11,621 bases of DNA, taken from an uncultured Christensenella sp. (GTDB lineage Bacteria > Bacillota > Clostridia > Christensenellales > Borkfalkiaceae). The DNA lies in contig CAJUEV010000007.1 in NCBI GenBank assembly GCA_910585785.1, positions 74,440 to 86,060 on the forward strand, in the 5' to 3' direction. How positions within the stretch are numbered: the stretch's first letter is position 1; each line of letters opens with the position of its first letter. Under the pieces are notes generated by a model. It did not search any database. It was not told the DNA's origin and worked only from the letters and a program-made list of their open reading frames with translations. Shown here piece after piece: positions 1 to 6,519 of this stretch. The position numbers and the translations under genes were made by a program.

Positions 1-19
1 ACGTGTGCTCTTCCGATCT
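1..19. other. Residual Illumina adapter at contig end
   Basis: Bases 1-19 read ACGTGTGCTCTTCCGATCT, identical to the 3' end of the standard Illumina TruSeq-type adapter; on the minus strand it starts AGATCGGAAGAGC, the familiar adapter read-through sequence. It sits exactly at the window edge and is not genomic. Biological sequence begins at about base 20. Confidence 0.97.
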
Positions 20-36
20 CGCCGAAACTTTCGGCG
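20..36 (-). terminator. Hairpin downstream of cwlD, possible truncated terminator
   Basis: CGCCGAAA (20-27) and TTTCGGCG (29-36) are perfect inverted repeats around a single central base, giving a GC-rich stem 25 bases past the cwlD stop on the minus strand. An intrinsic terminator would need a U-run right after position 20 on that strand, but the adapter begins there, so the U-run cannot be seen. A fold-back library artefact at the adapter junction is the alternative. Confidence 0.4.
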
Positions 37-61
37 GGACGGGGTTTACTGTTTTTTCGGT

Positions 62-751
62 TTAAGAATAGTACGCGACGGCGCCTTTAAAAATTGCATA
101 GGCAATTTGTTTTTGATATTCCGCGTCGTTCAGAAGCTTTTCGTCCTCGGTGTTGGATAAAAAACCGCATTCAACTATAACGGAAGGGTTTTCGGTGCAT
201 TTAAGCATATAATAATCGCCCGCAAGCGCCTCGTTTTTCTTTATATCTTCGTTAAGTCCGTTTAAAACGGATTGCATGCTGTCGGCAAGCGCTTTTCCGC
301 TTTCGCTTGTTTTGTCAAAAAAAACCGTTCCGCCGCGCTTTGAAGGAATGGGGCAAAAATTTTGGTGTATCGAAATTACCATATCCGCGTTATTGTCGGC
401 AATAATCTGTTTGCGTTTTTTCATATCGCGCATTTTAAAACCCTTGCCGGAAGTGCCGTAAAGCCCCGCGTTGGTCTTTCTTGTCATCACCGCTTTAAAA
501 CCCGCTTCCTGAAAATATCCTTTAAGTTTTTTGGCTATGGCAAGGTTTATGTCGCTTTCCTTCGCCTCGGTGGTTATGCCCCTTACGCCGGCGTCGATAC
601 CTCCGTGTCCCGCGTCTATTACAATAACTTTGACGCCTACCGAAGCGACGGAAGAAGCGCCCATTTCGCAGCAAATTCCTATTGTCGCGCCGATTGCAAT
701 AATTATGCCCAGCGCTATAAAAACGCCCTTTTTGACAAATATAAATTTCAC
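62..751 (-). CDS. cwlD: N-acetylmuramoyl-L-alanine amidase CwlD (spore cortex)
   Basis: Zinc amidase (Amidase_3) that removes the peptide side chain from muramic acid in spore peptidoglycan, the first step toward the muramic-delta-lactam that marks cortex for germination lytic enzymes. In the 229-residue form a hydrophobic N-terminal anchor or signal (about 9-28) precedes the catalytic domain. Visible family motifs are VIVIDAGHGG (ligand H49), KESDINLAIA (E65), SIHQNF (H129) and VIVECGFLSN (catalytic E194). Length matches the roughly 235-residue family norm. I chose the GTG at 751 because it places the anchor at the N-terminus; no good Shine-Dalgarno is seen there, and the longer ATG form from 862 would add 37 residues overlapping the divergent promoter region. 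It is divergent from mrnC. A CATACAAT box upstream suggests mother-cell SigE control. Family assignment is secure; the start is not. Confidence 0.9.
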   Translation of the reverse strand: MKFIFVKKGVFIALGIIIAIGATIGICCEMGASSVASVGVKVIVIDAGHGGIDAGVRGITTEAKESDINLAIAKKLKGYFQEAGFKAVMTRKTNAGLYGTSGKGFKMRDMKKRKQIIADNNADMVISIHQNFCPIPSKRGGTVFFDKTSESGKALADSMQSVLNGLNEDIKKNEALAGDYYMLKCTENPSVIVECGFLSNTEDEKLLNDAEYQKQIAYAIFKGAVAYYS

Positions 752-761
752 GCTATATACT
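732..761 (+). promoter_or_regulatory. Candidate SigA promoter P1 for mrnC operon
   Basis: TTGACA (732-737), an 18-base spacer and TATACT (756-761). The -35 is a perfect consensus and the -10 has five of six matches. It lies across the 5' end of the divergent cwlD coding region, so its transcript would start near 768 and run toward mrnC. Confidence 0.5.
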
Positions 762-770
762 ATGGAATAA

Positions 771-799
771 TTGCATTTTTTATGATTGTATGTTAAAAT
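771..799 (+). promoter_or_regulatory. Candidate SigA promoter P2 for mrnC operon
   Basis: TTGCAT (771-776), 17-base spacer, TAAAAT (794-799). Predicted start near 806, only about 16 nt before the mrnC ATG. The -10 directly neighbours the CATACAAT box on the other strand, so occupancy by the two holoenzymes could be mutually exclusive. Confidence 0.5.
785..792 (-). promoter_or_regulatory. SigE-like -10 box upstream of cwlD
   Basis: On the minus strand the octamer CATACAAT equals the Bacillus SigE -10 consensus and lies 33 bases upstream of the chosen GTG, leaving a leader of roughly 25 nt. cwlD is SigE-dependent in Bacillus subtilis. I could not find a convincing SigE -35 at 14-15 bases; the upstream sequence is T-rich, and an ATATT further away is too far. 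The call rests on the -10 and on context. Confidence 0.4.
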
Positions 800-821
800 A
801 AAACAAAAAAATAACGGAAAT

Positions 822-1205
822 ATGTTCAACTTTTTTACCGTCGTGGACGAAAAGGACGCCAAATTAATCAGCCCCGTAACGCTTGCATTTGTGGGCGACG
901 CGGTATATTCGCTTTTTGTCAGACAAAAACTTGTTTTAACTTCGGACTATTCCACGGGTAAATTACAAAAAATTTCGTGTGAAGAAGTTTCGGCGCACGG
1001 ACAAAATATTTTGCTTGAAAAAATTTTACCCCGCTTTACGGAAGAAGAACTTGCGGTTTTCAAGCGCGGCAGAAACGCCAAAAAACCCACTCACAGCAAA
1101 AGCGCCAGCATCGCCGAGTATAACAATTCTACGGGGTTAGAGGCGGTTTTGGGCTATCTTTATCTTGTCGGGCGTTACGACAGGTTGACCGAACTGTTAA
1201 ATTAA
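822..1205 (+). CDS. mrnC: Mini-ribonuclease III (23S rRNA maturation)
   Basis: Small RNase III-family endonuclease without a double-stranded-RNA-binding domain; in Bacillus it trims 23S rRNA ends. The 127-residue product shows the reduced RNase III signature LAFVGDAVYSLFVR (21-34) with catalytic D26, the family-typical RGRNAK stretch (82-87), and TGLEAVLGYLYL (104-115) carrying the second acidic residue E107. Length is close to the usual 130-145. The ATG at 822 is chosen over the in-frame ATG at 786 because the latter lies inside the P2 promoter and would add a lysine/asparagine stretch unlike the family. The upstream CGGAAA is only a weak ribosome binding site. First gene of the plus-strand cluster; the next gene starts 17 nt later. 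Confidence 0.92.
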   Translation: MFNFFTVVDEKDAKLISPVTLAFVGDAVYSLFVRQKLVLTSDYSTGKLQKISCEEVSAHGQNILLEKILPRFTEEELAVFKRGRNAKKPTHSKSASIAEYNNSTGLEAVLGYLYLVGRYDRLTELLN

Positions 1206-1222
1206 CATTATAAAGAGATTAT

Positions 1223-1942
1223 ATGAAAATTCAGGGCAGAAACGCCGTTTTGGAATTGTTGAAAACGGGCAAAAATATAGATAAAATATTGATTGAAAAA
1301 AATCCGCAGGGCAGCCTGAACGCTATTTTTGCGGAAGCGCGCAAAAAAAATATAAGGGTGCAGTTTGTCGACAGAAAAGCGCTGGACAGGGAAAGCGAAG
1401 ATAAACGCCATCAGGGCGTTATGGCGTTTTCAACAGACTTTGAATACGCTTCGCTGGACGATATATTGGGGGCAACCGAAGTAAACGACGGTCTTATAAT
1501 AGTTTGCGACGGTATTGAAGACGTGCACAACCTCGGCTCTGTTATCAGAGTCGCCGAGTGCGCCGGCGCGAAGGGTGTAATTATTCCGTCAAACAATTCC
1601 GCGTGCGTAACCGAAGCGGTTATACGCATTTCCGCGGGAGCGGCGCAGCATATGCCCGTGGTAAAAGTCAACTCTTTAACTCACGCCGTGGACAGACTTA
1701 AAAAATCGGGTTATTGGCTTTATGCGCTTGAAGCGGACGGGCAAAGCGTGTACGATACAAATTTAAGCGGAAACGTTGCGCTTGTAATTGGCGGAGAGGA
1801 CAGCGGAGTCAGGCGCATAATCAAAGAAAAGTGCGATTTCACCGTGTCGTTGCCCCTAAAAGGCAAGGTAAATTCCTTAAACGCTTCCGTCGCATTGGGA
1901 ATTGCCGCTTATGAAGTTTTAAGAAGAAGACTTGAAAAATGA
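1223..1942 (+). CDS. rlmB: 23S rRNA 2'-O-ribose methyltransferase, TrmH/RlmB family
   Basis: SPOUT-class SAM-dependent methyltransferase that 2'-O-methylates guanosine in the 23S rRNA peptidyl-transferase region (Gm2251 in E. coli). An N-terminal L30e-like RNA-binding domain (about 1-75, with GRNAVLELL) is followed by the knotted catalytic domain: motif 1 IEDVHNLGSVIRVAE (98-112, N103 and R109), motif 2 ALVIGGEDSGVRR (186-198) and motif 3 VSLPLKGKVNSLNASVA (208-224), which form the SAM pocket. At 239 residues it is family length (about 245). The start ATG has only a weak AAAGAG behind it. Its stop overlaps the sigH start by 4 nt (ATGA), implying translational coupling. TrmH-family paralogues modify other sites, so exact target specificity is inferred from architecture and neighbourhood. 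Confidence 0.9.
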   Translation: MKIQGRNAVLELLKTGKNIDKILIEKNPQGSLNAIFAEARKKNIRVQFVDRKALDRESEDKRHQGVMAFSTDFEYASLDDILGATEVNDGLIIVCDGIEDVHNLGSVIRVAECAGAKGVIIPSNNSACVTEAVIRISAGAAQHMPVVKVNSLTHAVDRLKKSGYWLYALEADGQSVYDTNLSGNVALVIGGEDSGVRRIIKEKCDFTVSLPLKGKVNSLNASVALGIAAYEVLRRRLEK

Positions 1943-2484
1943 CTGACGAAGAATACGCGCTCGCCGCGCAAAAAGGCGACAAATCCGCGGAAGAAGCGCT
2001 GTTTAACAAATATTCTTCCCTTGTTCGGGCGATTGCCGCACGCTTTTTTCTCTGCGGCGGCGAAAGCGAAGATTTAGAGCAGGAAGGAATGGTTGGACTG
2101 TATAACGCGGTAAACACGTTTGTGGGCGGCAGCGCCAATTTTTCGACTTACGCATACAAATGTATAAGAAACGCGGTTATCGACGCCGTAAAAAAGGCAG
2201 GCGGGGCAAAGTATTCGGCGCTTAACAACTTTGTTCCTATTGTGGAAATAGGCGGCGAGGTTTCACCGTTCAGTCCCGAGGACGAACTTATCCGCAGCGA
2301 AAACAGACGTGAATTTTTGCAAAAAATATCAAACGGACTTTCCTCGTTAGAGTTTAAAGCAATAGTAATGCGGGTGGACGGAATGAGCGTTGCCGAAATT
2401 TCTTCCGCGTTAAGAAAAAGCCAGAAAAGCGTTTCAAACGCGCTTGCACGCGCAAAACAAAAACTGACAAAATCGTATTTATAA
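1939..2484 (+). CDS. sigH: RNA polymerase sigma factor SigH (stationary phase/sporulation)
   Basis: Sigma-70 family factor resembling SigH (Spo0H), which directs early sporulation genes. Region 2 covers about residues 18-88, including GDKSAEEALFNKY, VRAIAARFFL (29-38) and SEDLEQEGMVGLYNAV (43-58), the last matching SigH closely; region 4 (about 125-178) ends in the helix-turn-helix MSVAEISSALRKSQKSVSNA (149-168). At 181 residues it is shorter than Bacillus SigH (218), mainly at the N-terminus, where only about 10 residues precede the GDKSAEE motif. The order mrnC-rlmB-sigH agrees with the Bacillota neighbourhood, though the yacP/rae1 gene usually between rlmB and sigH is absent. No promoter is obvious, so it is likely read from upstream. 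Another small sigma is possible but the region 2 match argues for SigH. Confidence 0.87.
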   Translation: MTDEEYALAAQKGDKSAEEALFNKYSSLVRAIAARFFLCGGESEDLEQEGMVGLYNAVNTFVGGSANFSTYAYKCIRNAVIDAVKKAGGAKYSALNNFVPIVEIGGEVSPFSPEDELIRSENRREFLQKISNGLSSLEFKAIVMRVDGMSVAEISSALRKSQKSVSNALARAKQKLTKSYL

Positions 2485-2519
2485 AAAAGTTTAAGCAAAT
2501 TTTACAAAAAGGATAATAT

Positions 2520-4328
2520 ATGGCGTATCTCGCGTTTTACCGTACTTTCCGCCCGACAACCTTTGACGAGGTGGTTCGGCAGGAACATATAGTAAAAATT
2601 TTAAAAAACCAAATAGAAACGGACAAAGTCGGGCACGCATATCTTTTTTGCGGTCCGCGCGGTACGGGCAAAACTACACTGGCAAAAATTTTTGCGCGCG
2701 CGATAAACTGCAACAACCCCGTAAACGGCTCGCCCTGCGGCAAATGCCCCGCGTGCAAAGCGCTTGCGGAAGGCAGCAATTTGGACGTTTCGGAAATTGA
2801 CGCGGCGTCAAACAACGGCGTTGACGAAATGCGCGACTTGCGCGAAAAAGTGCAATATCCGCCCGTCGCCGGCAAATATAAGGTTTATATAATCGACGAA
2901 GTCCATATGCTTACGGCGTCGGCTTTCAACGCGGTTTTAAAAACTTTGGAAGAGCCTCCCCGTCACGCGGTGTTCATTCTCGCCACTACCGAGCCGCAAA
3001 AAATTCCCGCAACCATACTTTCGCGGTGTATGCGTTTCGATTTCAAACTTATTCCCCAAAAGGATTTGGAAGAACTTATACGCGGCGTGTTTGTAAAGAC
3101 GGGCAAACAGTTTGAAGAAGCCGCCGTTTCCGCGATAGCGCGGGCGGGCGCCGGCAGCGCGCGCGACAGCCTTTCCATTGCGGATATGTGCGCTTCATAC
3201 TCTCAGGGCAAACTTACCTATGAGGACGTAAACGCCGTTTTGGGCGGTACCGAATACTCTAAAATCGCAGATATATGCGGGGCAATTTTAAATGAAGACG
3301 TTTCTTCCGCGCTAAATCTTACCGAAGAAATACTCTCCACGGGTAAAAGCGTAGGCGTGCTTGTCAAAGATATGCTTTCGTTTTTGAATAACTGCACCAT
3401 AGTAAAAGTCTGCAAATCCGCGCGCGAAATCGTCAATTTGCCGGACGAAACTTATAAAAAGATAGAGGACGCGGCAAAATCCGCCGACCCCCATAAACTG
3501 CTTAGGGTGACGGAGGTTATAGCCCGCGCCGAAACGGATTTAAGATATTCGCTCAACGGCAGAATAACGCTTGAAACCGCCGTTTTAAAGTGCGCGATAC
3601 CACAAATAGATTACGACATAGACGCGCTTATCGGCAAGATAAACGCGCTTGAAAAGAAGATAGAAAGCGGCGTGCCCATAACGATAGCCGCTTCGCAAGC
3701 GGTAAAAAAATCACAGCAATCCGCGCCGCCCGTCCGCGAATATGCGGCAAATAACGAGATTTCGGCTGAAAAACCCGTAAAAACTTTGCCGCAGGTTCAA
3801 AAGACGCAAAAAGCCGAGGAGAAAGAACAGCCTTATAAAAAACCCGCGGCAAAACCTGCGATAATTCTTAACGAGGACGACGGTGAAAGTCCTTTCGGAA
3901 ACGTGCAAAATCAAAAACCCGTTAATACGGAGGAAGGCGCAGGCGAAGGTATACAGCCCACGCTGTGGGAAGACGGCGGAGCAGGTCTGACAAAGGTTAC
4001 CGCGCTGCGCGAAGAGGATAAAGGTAAAATTTTCGGCAAATTTATGGGCGCTTTGCGCAAAACCCATAAAAACGCAGTGTTGTTTACGCTGTGTATGGAT
4101 TTGGACCACGCCTTCGAAGGCGATAAAATGGTGCTTATCACGGACAGCGAAACAGTTTACAGGGGGCTTTTAAGGGAAAGCAACGCAAAATTCGTTGCGG
4201 ATTTGCTTGCGGAGTTCGGGGTGTTCAGCCACGAAATAAGGCTTAAAGCCAAGGGCGAAAGCGAGTATGAAAAGGCTGTCGGCGAGTTGCGGCGCAACTT
4301 TGACGGAGCGGATATAACCGAAAAATAA
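2520..4328 (+). CDS. dnaX: DNA polymerase III subunit tau (clamp loader ATPase)
   Basis: Clamp-loader ATPase that, with delta and delta', opens the sliding clamp and ties polymerases to the helicase. AAA+ motifs are clear: Walker A GPRGTGKT (45-52), a four-cysteine zinc module (C64, C73, C76, C79), Walker B VYIIDEVHM (122-130), and the SRC arginine-finger motif (168-170). Domain III follows to about 365; residues about 385-490 form a charged, Pro/Lys/Glu-rich hinge; the C-terminal 100 residues form a variable tau-specific domain. 602 residues is typical tau length. The start has AAAAAGGA 7 nt upstream. At codons for V395-K396-K397 there is an A AAA AAA heptamer that may yield a short gamma form (separate entry). 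Followed after 63 nt by ybaB and recR, the standard Bacillota order. Confidence 0.96.
   Translation: MAYLAFYRTFRPTTFDEVVRQEHIVKILKNQIETDKVGHAYLFCGPRGTGKTTLAKIFARAINCNNPVNGSPCGKCPACKALAEGSNLDVSEIDAASNNGVDEMRDLREKVQYPPVAGKYKVYIIDEVHMLTASAFNAVLKTLEEPPRHAVFILATTEPQKIPATILSRCMRFDFKLIPQKDLEELIRGVFVKTGKQFEEAAVSAIARAGAGSARDSLSIADMCASYSQGKLTYEDVNAVLGGTEYSKIADICGAILNEDVSSALNLTEEILSTGKSVGVLVKDMLSFLNNCTIVKVCKSAREIVNLPDETYKKIEDAAKSADPHKLLRVTEVIARAETDLRYSLNGRITLETAVLKCAIPQIDYDIDALIGKINALEKKIESGVPITIAASQAVKKSQQSAPPVREYAANNEISAEKPVKTLPQVQKTQKAEEKEQPYKKPAAKPAIILNEDDGESPFGNVQNQKPVNTEEGAGEGIQPTLWEDGGAGLTKVTALREEDKGKIFGKFMGALRKTHKNAVLFTLCMDLDHAFEGDKMVLITDSETVYRGLLRESNAKFVADLLAEFGVFSHEIRLKAKGESEYEKAVGELRRNFDGADITEK
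3704..3754 (+). promoter_or_regulatory. Putative -1 frameshift site in dnaX (gamma short form)
   Basis: Seven consecutive A (3704-3710) are phased GT[A AAA AAA] TCA relative to the dnaX frame, the X XXY YYZ slippery geometry. After a -1 slip, 14 codons follow before TAA at 3752-3754, giving 397 + 14 = 411 residues, ending just after domain III, as gamma does in E. coli (431 residues). A GCCGC/GCGGC stem (3725-3729 with 3744-3748) lies 14 nt downstream, further than in known sites, and no internal Shine-Dalgarno is seen just upstream. Geometry is observed; function is inference. Confidence 0.45.
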
Positions 4329-4391
4329 TTACGTTAAATTACACATATTACGGGGGCAAATCCCTTTTTACAAAAATTTCAGGAGGTTTTT

Positions 4392-4754
4392 ATGGCAGGT
4401 TTTAAAGGCGGTATGGGCGGCAATATGCAAAATATGATTCGTGAAGCCCAGAAGATGCAGGAGAAAATGCAGCTTGCCGACGCCGAATTGGAAGAAACGG
4501 AAGTTGTGGGACTTTCCGGCGGCGGGGAAGAGGGCGACGAAACAGTAGTGGTTTATATGAACGCCAAAAAAATAATCAACGGAATAGAATTCGGCAGCAA
4601 ACTTTCTTCGCTTGTGGATATTTCCGACGAGGACGACGTGGAAATGCTTGAAGATTTGATAATGGCGGCGATAAACGACGGATATAAGAAGGCGGACGCT
4701 CTTTACGACGAAAAAATGGGACCTTTCGGCAACGCGGGCAAAGGGCTTTTTTAA
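4392..4754 (+). CDS. ybaB: YbaB/EbfC family nucleoid-associated protein
   Basis: Small dimeric DNA-binding protein, consistently linked to dnaX and recR and thought to act on nucleoid structure or DNA repair. The 120-residue product has a Gly/Met/Asn-rich N-terminus (about 1-15), an amphipathic helix rich in Gln/Lys/Glu (IREAQKMQEKMQ, 17-28), the conserved ELEETEVVGLSGGG segment, and a C-terminal acidic/helical half containing EDLIMAAINDGYKKA. Family length is usually 100-110, so this is slightly long at both ends. The ribosome binding site is a perfect AGGAGG (4381-4386) 5 nt before ATG, the strongest in the window, consistent with high expression from within the operon. Its stop overlaps the recR ribosome binding site. 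Confidence 0.93.
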   Translation: MAGFKGGMGGNMQNMIREAQKMQEKMQLADAELEETEVVGLSGGGEEGDETVVVYMNAKKIINGIEFGSKLSSLVDISDEDDVEMLEDLIMAAINDGYKKADALYDEKMGPFGNAGKGLF

Positions 4755-4763
4755 GGTGCTTTG

Positions 4764-5354
4764 ATGGATATTTTTATAGAGCCCATCGGCAGACTTATCA
4801 ACCAGTTTTCAAAATTGCCGGGCGTAGGCAAAAAGACGGCGCAACGCTATGCCTATAAAGTTATTGGAATGTCCGAAGCGGAAGCGCGCGAATTTGCCGA
4901 AAGTATAGTAAACTGTAAACGCAAAGTAAAATATTGCAAAGTTTGCGGAAATTTTACGGAAGACGAAGTTTGCGATATTTGCAAGCGCAGGCAAAGTTCG
5001 GTTATCTGCGTAGTAAAAGAGCCGAAGGACGTAATAGCAATGGAAAAACTGCGCGAGTTTAAGGGCGTGTATCACGTGCTGCACGGCGTAATCAGTCCTA
5101 TGGACGGAATAGGTCCCAACGATATACGCGTCAAAGAACTGCTTTCCCGTATGGACGGAAACGTCACCGAAGTTATAATGGCGACAAATCCCGACGTAGA
5201 GGGTGAAGCGACCGCAATGTATATAGCGGGGCTGTTAAAGCCGCTTGGCATAAACGTTACAAGGCTGGCGCACGGAATACCCGTCGGCGGCGAGTTGGAG
5301 TACACCGACGAAGTCACTCTTTCGCGGGCGCTTTCCGAGCGTAAAAGTATATAA
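4764..5354 (+). CDS. recR: Recombination mediator protein RecR
   Basis: RecR assembles as a ring that, with RecO (and RecF), loads RecA on SSB-coated single-stranded DNA. Domain order: helix-hairpin-helix KLPGVGKKTAQRYA (17-30), zinc finger with C58, C61, C70, C73, a Toprim domain from about 80 (VVKEP, TNPDVEGEATA), and the C-terminal LAHGIPVGGELEYTDEVTL (168-186) typical of RecR. 196 residues equals the family norm. ATG at 4764 is preferred to the in-frame TTG at 4761 because AAGGTG (4753-4758) is better spaced for it; the choice changes one residue. The AAGG overlaps the ybaB stop, so the two genes are probably translated in a coupled way. Confidence 0.96.
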   Translation: MDIFIEPIGRLINQFSKLPGVGKKTAQRYAYKVIGMSEAEAREFAESIVNCKRKVKYCKVCGNFTEDEVCDICKRRQSSVICVVKEPKDVIAMEKLREFKGVYHVLHGVISPMDGIGPNDIRVKELLSRMDGNVTEVIMATNPDVEGEATAMYIAGLLKPLGINVTRLAHGIPVGGELEYTDEVTLSRALSERKSI

Positions 5355-5376
5355 AAAATTTTAAGGATATAATTTA

Positions 5377-6372
5377 ATGAAAATATCTGTTTTGGGCTGC
5401 GGTCGCTGGGGTTCGTTTATCGCTTGGTATCAGGCGACAAAATTGCATAACAAAGTTATAAGCTGGGGACCCGCCGGCGAGTATTCATACGAAGTTTTAA
5501 AAACTACCGGCAAAAACGAATACGTTACTTTGGACAAGTCCATCGAACTTACGTGCGATTTGCAGCACGCCGTAACCGTAAGCGATATAATAATAATTTC
5601 CATTTCCTCGCAGGGCTTGCGCGGATTTATGAAAAAAATCACCGCTTACGACGTTAAAGATAAAATATTTGTGCTTTGTATGAAGGGCATAGAGGAGGCG
5701 ACGGGCAAGCGCCTTTCCGAAGTGCTTATGGAAAGCGGTATAAAAAAGGAAAAAATAGCGGTTTGGGTTGGTCCGGGGCATATTCAGGCGTTTACGCAGG
5801 GTATACCCAACTGTATGCTTATAGACAGTTACGACAAAGAACTTAAAAAGTATATAGCCGATTCGTTTAAAAGCACGCTTATCCGCTTTTATTACGGAAG
5901 CGATATAATAGGCTCTGAAATAGGCGCGGCTGCAAAAAACGTTTTGGGGATAGCCGCGGGAGTATTAGACGGCAGCGGATACGTCAGTTTGAAGGGACCG
6001 CTTATGGCAAGAGGCGCGTATGAAGTGGGCAAACTTATAAAGGCTATGGGCGGCGAGTTCGGCTCGGCTTACGGGCTTGCGCATCTCGGCGATTACGAAA
6101 CAACGCTTTTTTCCGAATACTCTCATAACCGACGCTACGGCGAAATGATGGCGCACGGAGCAAGGTTTGAAAAACTTGCGGAAGGCGTTATGACGGCTAA
6201 GGCTATGAAAGAGCTTGGCGATAAATACAATGTTGAACTGCCCATAACCAACGCCGTTTACGAAGCGTGCTTTTTGACAAACCCGTTTGAAAGCGGCAAC
6301 GGCTCGGAAAAATGTATGGAAATACTTTTAAAACTTTTTGACAGACAGACGAAAAGCGAGTTCGATTTGTAA
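5377..6372 (+). CDS. Divergent GpsA-family NAD(P)-dependent glycerol-3-phosphate dehydrogenase
   Basis: The 331-residue protein has the two-domain GpsA fold pattern: Rossmann glycine motif LGCGRWG (6-12), ISSQGLR (76-82), CMKGIE (101-106), the catalytic-lysine helix GSEIGAAAKNVLGIAAGV (179-196, K187), GLAHLGDYETT (233-243, D239) and SHNRRYGE (249-256) of the phosphate-binding site. Two canonical elements differ: the usual SGPSxA loop reads VGPGHIQAF (131-139), and the usual GDNxxAAL segment after the lysine helix reads GYVSLKGPLM (201-210). It would reduce dihydroxyacetone phosphate to glycerol-3-phosphate for phospholipids, but these changes allow another substrate. AAGGAT (5363-5368) lies 8 nt before ATG. 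It follows recR by 22 nt and is not next to plsY/der, where the main gpsA often is, so a paralogue is plausible. Confidence 0.75.
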   Translation: MKISVLGCGRWGSFIAWYQATKLHNKVISWGPAGEYSYEVLKTTGKNEYVTLDKSIELTCDLQHAVTVSDIIIISISSQGLRGFMKKITAYDVKDKIFVLCMKGIEEATGKRLSEVLMESGIKKEKIAVWVGPGHIQAFTQGIPNCMLIDSYDKELKKYIADSFKSTLIRFYYGSDIIGSEIGAAAKNVLGIAAGVLDGSGYVSLKGPLMARGAYEVGKLIKAMGGEFGSAYGLAHLGDYETTLFSEYSHNRRYGEMMAHGARFEKLAEGVMTAKAMKELGDKYNVELPITNAVYEACFLTNPFESGNGSEKCMEILLKLFDRQTKSEFDL

Positions 6373-6452
6373 AATCAAAATTGCGTCTTGCCTTGCTTAT
6401 AGGTTTTTAGTTTAAAAAATAAAGTGTAACGGGTGTTTAAAATATTTTATTA

Positions 6453-6481
6453 TTGCACAAAAATTTTGTTTTTTATATAAA
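6453..6481 (+). promoter_or_regulatory. Candidate promoter for typA (distal)
   Basis: TTGCAC (6453-6458), 17-base spacer, TATAAA (6476-6481). The predicted start near 6488 coincides with the first base of the 12-bp inverted repeat at 6489-6519, so the typA mRNA would carry a hairpin at its very 5' end and a leader of about 70 nt. Confidence 0.5.
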
Positions 6482-6488
6482 ATCTACA

Positions 6489-6519
6489 AATACGGTTGCT
6501 ATTTTTAAGCAATCGTATT
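6489..6519 (+). promoter_or_regulatory. 12-bp inverted repeat in typA leader (hairpin or operator)
   Basis: AATACGGTTGCT (6489-6500) pairs with AGCAATCGTATT (6508-6519) over all 12 positions, with one G-U wobble (6495/6513), around a 7-base loop. No U-run follows, so it is not an ordinary plus-strand terminator. It lies between the two candidate promoter -10 boxes and ends 38 nt before the typA ATG, leaving the AGGAA ribosome binding site (6543-6547) outside the stem. The rest of the 185-base gap shows nothing else recognisable. Confidence 0.55.

Noticed and set aside
362..796. 144-codon plus-strand open frame opposite cwlD
   Set aside because: It is antisense to a clear amidase gene, has no domain-like pattern and runs across the promoter region; a shadow of cwlD codon use.
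2603..2609. A AAA AAC heptamer in the dnaX frame near the start
   Set aside because: It has slippery geometry but lies at about codon 28, so a shift would make only a very short peptide; likely ordinary TTA AAA AAC codons.
4329..4391. Possible SRP RNA or other small RNA between dnaX and ybaB
   Set aside because: The gap is only 63 bases and shows no SRP-like helix; the GGG/CCC pairing near the T-run is three to four base pairs, too weak for a terminator.
5368..5373. Perfect TATAAT just before the gpsA-like gene
   Set aside because: It overlaps the end of the ribosome binding site AAGGAT, leaves almost no leader, and has no -35 at 16-18 bases.
6373..6488. T-box, riboswitch or terminator after the gpsA-like gene
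   Set aside because: No T-box motif, no GC-rich stem with U-run and no known riboswitch core could be recognised; the stretch is simply AT-rich up to the typA promoter.
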